From Streptomyces sp. NBC_00691 (GTDB taxonomy: Bacteria > Actinomycetota > Actinomycetes > Streptomycetales > Streptomycetaceae): 64,000 nt of DNA. The notes under the pieces were generated by a model. The model saw only the letters and a list, made by a program, of their open reading frames with translations, ran no database searches and had not been told where the DNA came from. The stretch is taken from positions 5,806,501-5,870,500 of the forward strand of contig NZ_CP109007.1 in the NCBI RefSeq assembly GCF_036226665.1, read 5' to 3'. This document shows, in pieces, positions 60,352 through 64,000 of the stretch (the first letter of the stretch is position 1; every line of letters starts with the position of its first letter). A program made the translations under genes and the position numbers.

Positions 60352-61908
60352 ATGGCATCGCGGCGGGACGAGCTCAACGCGTACACCTTTGCGAAGAAGC
60401 GCACGGTGGCGGCATTCCTCCAACCCTCGCCCTCCGGTACGGAGGAGGGGGCACCGAAGCCGCTGCGCGCGGTCCTTCCGGGGCTGATCGTCGCCGCGCT
60501 CGTGGTGGCCGGCTTCGGCGCCTGGGGCATGTTCAAGCCGCAGGCCCCCAAGGGCTGGGACACCCCCGGCACCCGGGTCATCGTCGGCAAGCAGTCGACC
60601 ACCCGGTACGTGATCCTGCAGACGGGCAAGGACAAGGACGCCAAGACCCTGCTCCACCCCGTGCTCAACCTCGCCTCCGCACGGCTCCTCCTCGACCCCG
60701 AGCAGTTCCAGGTCGTCCAGGTCGCGGACGAGACGCTCGACAGCGGCAAGGGCACGCCGCCGCGCGGCCCGATCCTCGGCATCCCGTACGCCCCCGACCG
60801 GCTGCCCAGTGCGGACGAGGCGGGCAAGGCGAAGCGCTGGGCGGTCTGCGAGCAGCCCGGCGGCGGCGCGGGCGCCAGCGTCCAGAAGGCGACCTTCCTC
60901 TTCGCCGAGCGGGACCTGAAGCTCACCGAGGACGGCCACCGGCTCAAGGACGGCGAGGTCCTGTACGTCAGGGGGCAGACCGGCGCGGCCCAGTTCCTCG
61001 TCGACCACACCGGCACCAAGTACCCGCTGAAGACGGAGACCACCGGACTTCTCACCGCGCTCTTCGGCCTCCACGAGGAGCCGCAGCCGGTCACCGACGA
61101 CTGGCTCGCCACGCTGAAGACCGGCGACCCGATCGACTTCCCGCGCATCGAGAGCGACCAGGTCGGCCGCACCACCGAGATCCCGGGCTCGACCCTGTCC
61201 GAGACCGAGAGCCGGATCGGCAACGTCCTCGTCGCGCCGACCGGCTCGGGGCCCCAGCACTACGTCGTCCTCGCCGGCAAGGTGCAGCCGGTCACGCCGT
61301 TCACCGCCTGGCTGCTCATCAACTCCCCGCAGACCAGCTCCCTCGACATGGACGGCAAGGCCACCCCCGCCAACGCCTCCGACTTCGTCCCCGACCCGAC
61401 CGTCTTCCACGCCGGCGCGAACTGGCCGAAGGCGAGGTCCAAGAAGGCCAACTCCGTCGCGGGCACCGAAGCCCGCGACACCGTCTGCAGCGTCCTCACC
61501 CACGTCGGCGAACAGGGCCAGACGACCCTCACGACCTGGGCCGGTCCCCAGTACCCCGCCGACATCAGCGCGGGCGGCAGCAGCACGTACGTCACCCCCG
61601 GCACCGGCCTGCTCTACACCCAGATCCAGGGCAAGCAGAAGGCGCCCGGCGGCTCGCTGTTCCTCGTCACCGACACGGGCCTGCGCTACGCGGTCCAGGC
61701 CAACGGCGACAGTGATTCCGCCCGTTCCGAGATCGGCACCGGGGCCAAGGACAAGCCGACCGACGGGCGCCCGGAACCCAGCGACGCCCAGAAGCGTCTC
61801 GGCTACGAGAAGGTCGTGCCGGCCCGGGTCCCCATCGAATGGTCCGAGTTCCTTTCGAAGGGCCCCCGGCTCGATGCCAACAGCGCGCGTCAGCCGCAGG
61901 GTTCCTAG
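60352..61908 (+). CDS. eccB: type VII secretion protein EccB
   Basis: A 518-residue EccB. The family start MASRRDELNAYTFAKKR is followed by one membrane span (about 43-60) and a large extracytoplasmic domain with four R1-type repeats; YVILQTGKDKDAKTLLHPVLN-type and LASARLLL wording (in part) is typical. Two Cys (VCEQPGG, VCSVLTHVG) may form the family's disulfide. It is a core subunit of the ESX membrane complex. The ATG at 60352 has GGGGA 3 bases upstream. Confidence 0.93.
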   Translation: MASRRDELNAYTFAKKRTVAAFLQPSPSGTEEGAPKPLRAVLPGLIVAALVVAGFGAWGMFKPQAPKGWDTPGTRVIVGKQSTTRYVILQTGKDKDAKTLLHPVLNLASARLLLDPEQFQVVQVADETLDSGKGTPPRGPILGIPYAPDRLPSADEAGKAKRWAVCEQPGGGAGASVQKATFLFAERDLKLTEDGHRLKDGEVLYVRGQTGAAQFLVDHTGTKYPLKTETTGLLTALFGLHEEPQPVTDDWLATLKTGDPIDFPRIESDQVGRTTEIPGSTLSETESRIGNVLVAPTGSGPQHYVVLAGKVQPVTPFTAWLLINSPQTSSLDMDGKATPANASDFVPDPTVFHAGANWPKARSKKANSVAGTEARDTVCSVLTHVGEQGQTTLTTWAGPQYPADISAGGSSTYVTPGTGLLYTQIQGKQKAPGGSLFLVTDTGLRYAVQANGDSDSARSEIGTGAKDKPTDGRPEPSDAQKRLGYEKVVPARVPIEWSEFLSKGPRLDANSARQPQGS

Positions 61909-61920
61909 GGGGTGGCACCG

Positions 61921-63252
61921 GTGACGAAGAACCACCGCGCGACGACCCGCGGCGTGTCCCGCACGCCGTCCCCCACACCGTCCCGGATCTCGTCCCGCAC
62001 GGCAGCGCTGCTGACGGCGGGCGCCCTCACCGCGCTGCTCGCGGCCCCCGGCGCGGCCTCGGCCGCGGCGGAGCCCCGTGACGCTCCCGGCGGCGGCCCG
62101 GTCCTCGACGGCAGCGGCGAGTGCACCTTCCCCATGAAGAAGCAGATCGCGGACATCCCCTGGCCGCTCCAGCGGGTCCTCCTCGACGAGCTGTGGCAGG
62201 ACACCAAGGGCAAGGGCGTCCGGGTCGCGGTCATCGACACGGGCGTCGACGACGTCAACCCCCAGCTGCGGACGGCCGTCGACGTCAAGGCCGGCAAGGA
62301 CTACCTCAAGCCCGACAAGGAGAACCCCGGCTTCGGCGACGAGCAGCGCGGCAAGACCGACGGCACCGTCGACCAGGTCGGCCACGGCACCAAGGTCGCC
62401 GGCATCATCGCCGCCCGCCCCCGCCAGGGCACGGGGTTCGTCGGGCTCGCGCCCGAGGCGACGATCATCCCGATCCGGCAGAACGACGAGAAGAACAGCG
62501 GCAAGTCCGACACGATGGCGCAGGCCATCAAGTGGGCCGTCGACAAGGGCGCCCACGTCATCAACATCTCGCAGGACACCACCCAGCCGCTCGGCCCCGA
62601 CTCGCCGATGGCCAAGGCGGTCGCCGACGCGATCAGGAAGGACGTCGTCGTCGTCGCCTCCGCCGGCAACGACGGCATGGACGGCAGTTTCAAGAAGACC
62701 TACCCGGCCGCCTTCCCCGGCGTCCTCGCCGTCGCCTCCTCCGACCGGAACAACGAGCGCGCCGCCTTCTCCCAGGCCGGCGACTTCGTCGGGGTCGCCG
62801 CACCCGGCGTCGACGTCGTCTCCACGGTCCCCGGCGGCGGCCAGTGCGTCGACAACGGCACCAGCTTCTCCGCGCCGTACGTCGCCGGTGTCGCCGCCCT
62901 GCTCCGCGCCGAGCACAAGGACTGGAGCGCGGCCCAGATCGTCGCCCGGATCGAGCAGACGGCCGTCCGCTCGGTCGACGGACGCGACAACTACGTCGGT
63001 TGGGGTGTGGTCGACCCGGTGCGGGCGCTCGCCGACACCCCGGGGACGCCGCCCACGGCGCCCACGCCCGACCCGCGGCCGCCCAGGCCGGCGGCTCCCG
63101 AGCCGGCGGCCCTGTCGCTGTCGGAGACGCCCCAGGAGCGCTCCGAACGGCTCGCCACCTACACGTTGGGGATCGGTGTCGTCCTGGTGGCCGTGGTCGC
63201 CGGGACCGCCACCGTGATCCGCGACAGCCGACGTCGGAGGGGGGCTCGTTGA
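61921..63252 (+). CDS. mycP: mycosin, type VII secretion-associated serine protease
   Basis: A 443-residue subtilisin-family protease. Signal peptide (about 1-47, ending ASA-AAE), then the catalytic domain with Asp in AVIDTGVDD, His in GHGTKVAGI and Ser in NGTSFSAPYVAGV, all intact. A Pro-rich linker and a C-terminal span (YTLGIGVVLVAVVAGTATV) anchor it to the membrane. Mycosins stabilise the ESX complex and trim substrates. I chose the GTG at 61921 because AGGGGG lies 8 bases upstream; a GTG at 61912 would add three residues. Confidence 0.93.
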   Translation: MTKNHRATTRGVSRTPSPTPSRISSRTAALLTAGALTALLAAPGAASAAAEPRDAPGGGPVLDGSGECTFPMKKQIADIPWPLQRVLLDELWQDTKGKGVRVAVIDTGVDDVNPQLRTAVDVKAGKDYLKPDKENPGFGDEQRGKTDGTVDQVGHGTKVAGIIAARPRQGTGFVGLAPEATIIPIRQNDEKNSGKSDTMAQAIKWAVDKGAHVINISQDTTQPLGPDSPMAKAVADAIRKDVVVVASAGNDGMDGSFKKTYPAAFPGVLAVASSDRNNERAAFSQAGDFVGVAAPGVDVVSTVPGGGQCVDNGTSFSAPYVAGVAALLRAEHKDWSAAQIVARIEQTAVRSVDGRDNYVGWGVVDPVRALADTPGTPPTAPTPDPRPPRPAAPEPAALSLSETPQERSERLATYTLGIGVVLVAVVAGTATVIRDSRRRRGAR

Positions 63253-63286
63253 CCGGCGTGTCGGTCAAGTATCCCGACCCTCCTTT

Positions 63287-63319
63287 GCAGTTGGAACTGC
63301 CGCCGTCAATGGCTAAAGT
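63287..63319 (+). promoter_or_regulatory. esxB promoter with a palindrome over the -35 box
   Basis: TTGGAA (63291-63296), 17 bases, TAAAGT (63314-63319) is a near-ideal vegetative promoter. The -35 box lies in the palindrome GCAGTT-GG-AACTGC (63287-63300). The leader to the esxB ATG would be about 117 bases. A regulator at the palindrome would block the promoter. Confidence 0.6.
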
Positions 63320-63442
63320 GACCGCTGGGCGCACGGCAGTGCGATCCCAGCACGGGGGCGGCATCAGAAGATTCCCGTCCGCATCACGACCGGATGGCCC
63401 GACGGCCCCGCCGTCGACGTCACCGAAGGAAGAAGGGGCAAG

Positions 63443-63793
63443 ATGTCGAAAGACCTGAACGTAACCAGTGCCGAACAAGTCAAGCTCGCCGGCCGGATCC
63501 AGGACTTCTCCGACGAGCTGCAGTCCCGCATCACGTCCCTCAACAGCGTGGTGGACCGCGTTCAGGCGGGCTGGCAGGGTGCTGCGAGCAAGGAGTACGA
63601 CCGGGTCCAGAACGACCTGAACCAGCGGCTGCGCAGCATGCGCCAGGAGCTCTCGAACCTCGAAGAGATGATGCGCATGAGCGCCGACGGGTTCTCGCGC
63701 GAGGAGGAGGACCGTCTGCGGTCCTTCCGCTCGATGGACACCGGCGGCGGTGCCGGCGGCGGCGGCAACCAGAGCGCCATTCTCGGCGTCTGA
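63443..63793 (+). CDS. esxB: WXG100 protein EsxB
   Basis: A 116-residue WXG100-family protein, secreted by the type VII system as a dimer with EsxA. The two-helix hairpin has its WXG turn in VQAGWQGAASKEY near residue 45. The C-terminal tail is Gly-rich (GGGAGGGGNQSAILGV) and longer than the usual ~100. No classical signal peptide is present, as expected. The ATG at 63443 follows GAAGGGGCAAG. Confidence 0.95.
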   Translation: MSKDLNVTSAEQVKLAGRIQDFSDELQSRITSLNSVVDRVQAGWQGAASKEYDRVQNDLNQRLRSMRQELSNLEEMMRMSADGFSREEEDRLRSFRSMDTGGGAGGGGNQSAILGV

Positions 63794-63841
63794 GCCACTC
63801 GACCAGTCCTCCGCGCCACTCTCACTCCAGGAGTCAACACC

Positions 63842-64000
63842 ATGACCACTGCGGTCAATTACGACACCGTGACGCAGGCGGCGGCCGACACCCGCCTGAC
63901 CTCCACCACCCTCACCCAGAAGCTCGACGACCTCATGGCCGAGGTCAACCGCGTCGCCAACAACTGGGAGGGTGAGGCCAAGATCGCGTACCGCGAGACC
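63842..64000 (+). CDS. esxA: WXG100 protein EsxA, 3' end missing
   Basis: The first 53 residues of a second WXG100 protein. The turn motif is NNWEGEAKIAY (W-E-G). The ATG at 63842 has CAGGAG 11 bases upstream. It lies 48 bp after esxB, forming the usual esxBA pair. The rest lies beyond the window. Confidence 0.93.
   Translation, partial: MTTAVNYDTVTQAAADTRLTSTTLTQKLDDLMAEVNRVANNWEGEAKIAYRET

Overview
The window is a stretch of a high-GC actinobacterial chromosome, almost certainly a Streptomyces. GC-rich third codon positions are pervasive, GTG starts are common, and the gene order (polyamine operon, chitinase, gabT, dxr-rip-ispG, proS, rimP-nusA-ylxR-infB-DUF503-rbfA-truB-ribF, then a type VII secretion cluster) is the core order I know from S. 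coelicolor and relatives. There is no prophage, tRNA, rRNA, CRISPR array or complete transposase gene. The only mobile-like DNA is a 179-bp MITE-like hairpin element and a half copy of it. No gap between genes exceeds 300 bp.

Layout. 1-2.9 kb: truncated glycerophosphodiesterase, an adenosine-deaminase-family enzyme that is probably the aminodeoxyfutalosine deaminase of menaquinone synthesis, a small DUF4190-type membrane protein and a NADAR protein. 3-10.3 kb: a polyamine operon (aminobutyraldehyde dehydrogenase, potD, potA, potB, potC, FAD amine oxidase) behind a good promoter whose -35 box lies in a palindrome. 10.4-13.5 kb: a small protein behind a perfect CRP-type palindrome, a secreted family-18 chitinase behind two tandem DasR-type sites, and a convergently overlapping PAP2 phosphatase. 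13.7-22.6 kb: gabT, a lone VirD4/TraG-like membrane ATPase, a PucR-type regulator, a tiny membrane protein, an EamA permease and a second aldehyde dehydrogenase. With the first operon these could take putrescine through GABA to succinate.

22.7-36.3 kb: acyl-CoA dehydrogenase, a divergent EPSP synthase, dxr, site-2 protease, ispG, two acetyltransferases, proS, then minus-strand genes for a slipin, an apparent pseudokinase, a ferritin-like protein and its lipoprotein partner. 36.4-48.3 kb: the translation/transcription operon rimP-nusA-ylxR-infB-DUF503-rbfA-truB-ribF, interrupted by a 1208-residue protein whose protease-like and P-loop domains have both lost key residues. The infB leader carries three tandem, overlapping mini-ORFs and a hairpin beside the ribosome-binding site.

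48.3-54.3 kb: the MITE-like element, then a complete oppA-B-C-D-F type peptide/nickel-class ABC importer on the minus strand. 54.4-64 kb: type VII (ESX) secretion genes. An EspI-like MinD ATPase, an unknown 273-residue protein and EccE run leftward; EccB, mycosin MycP, EsxB and EsxA (cut by the window end) run rightward from a shared divergent promoter region.

The most interesting items are the mini-ORF leader of infB, the doubly degenerate protease/NTPase protein, the hairpin element sitting exactly on TAG stop codons, the pseudokinase, and the palindromes at the polyamine and esx promoters. All family assignments are from reading the translated sequence; no search was run.
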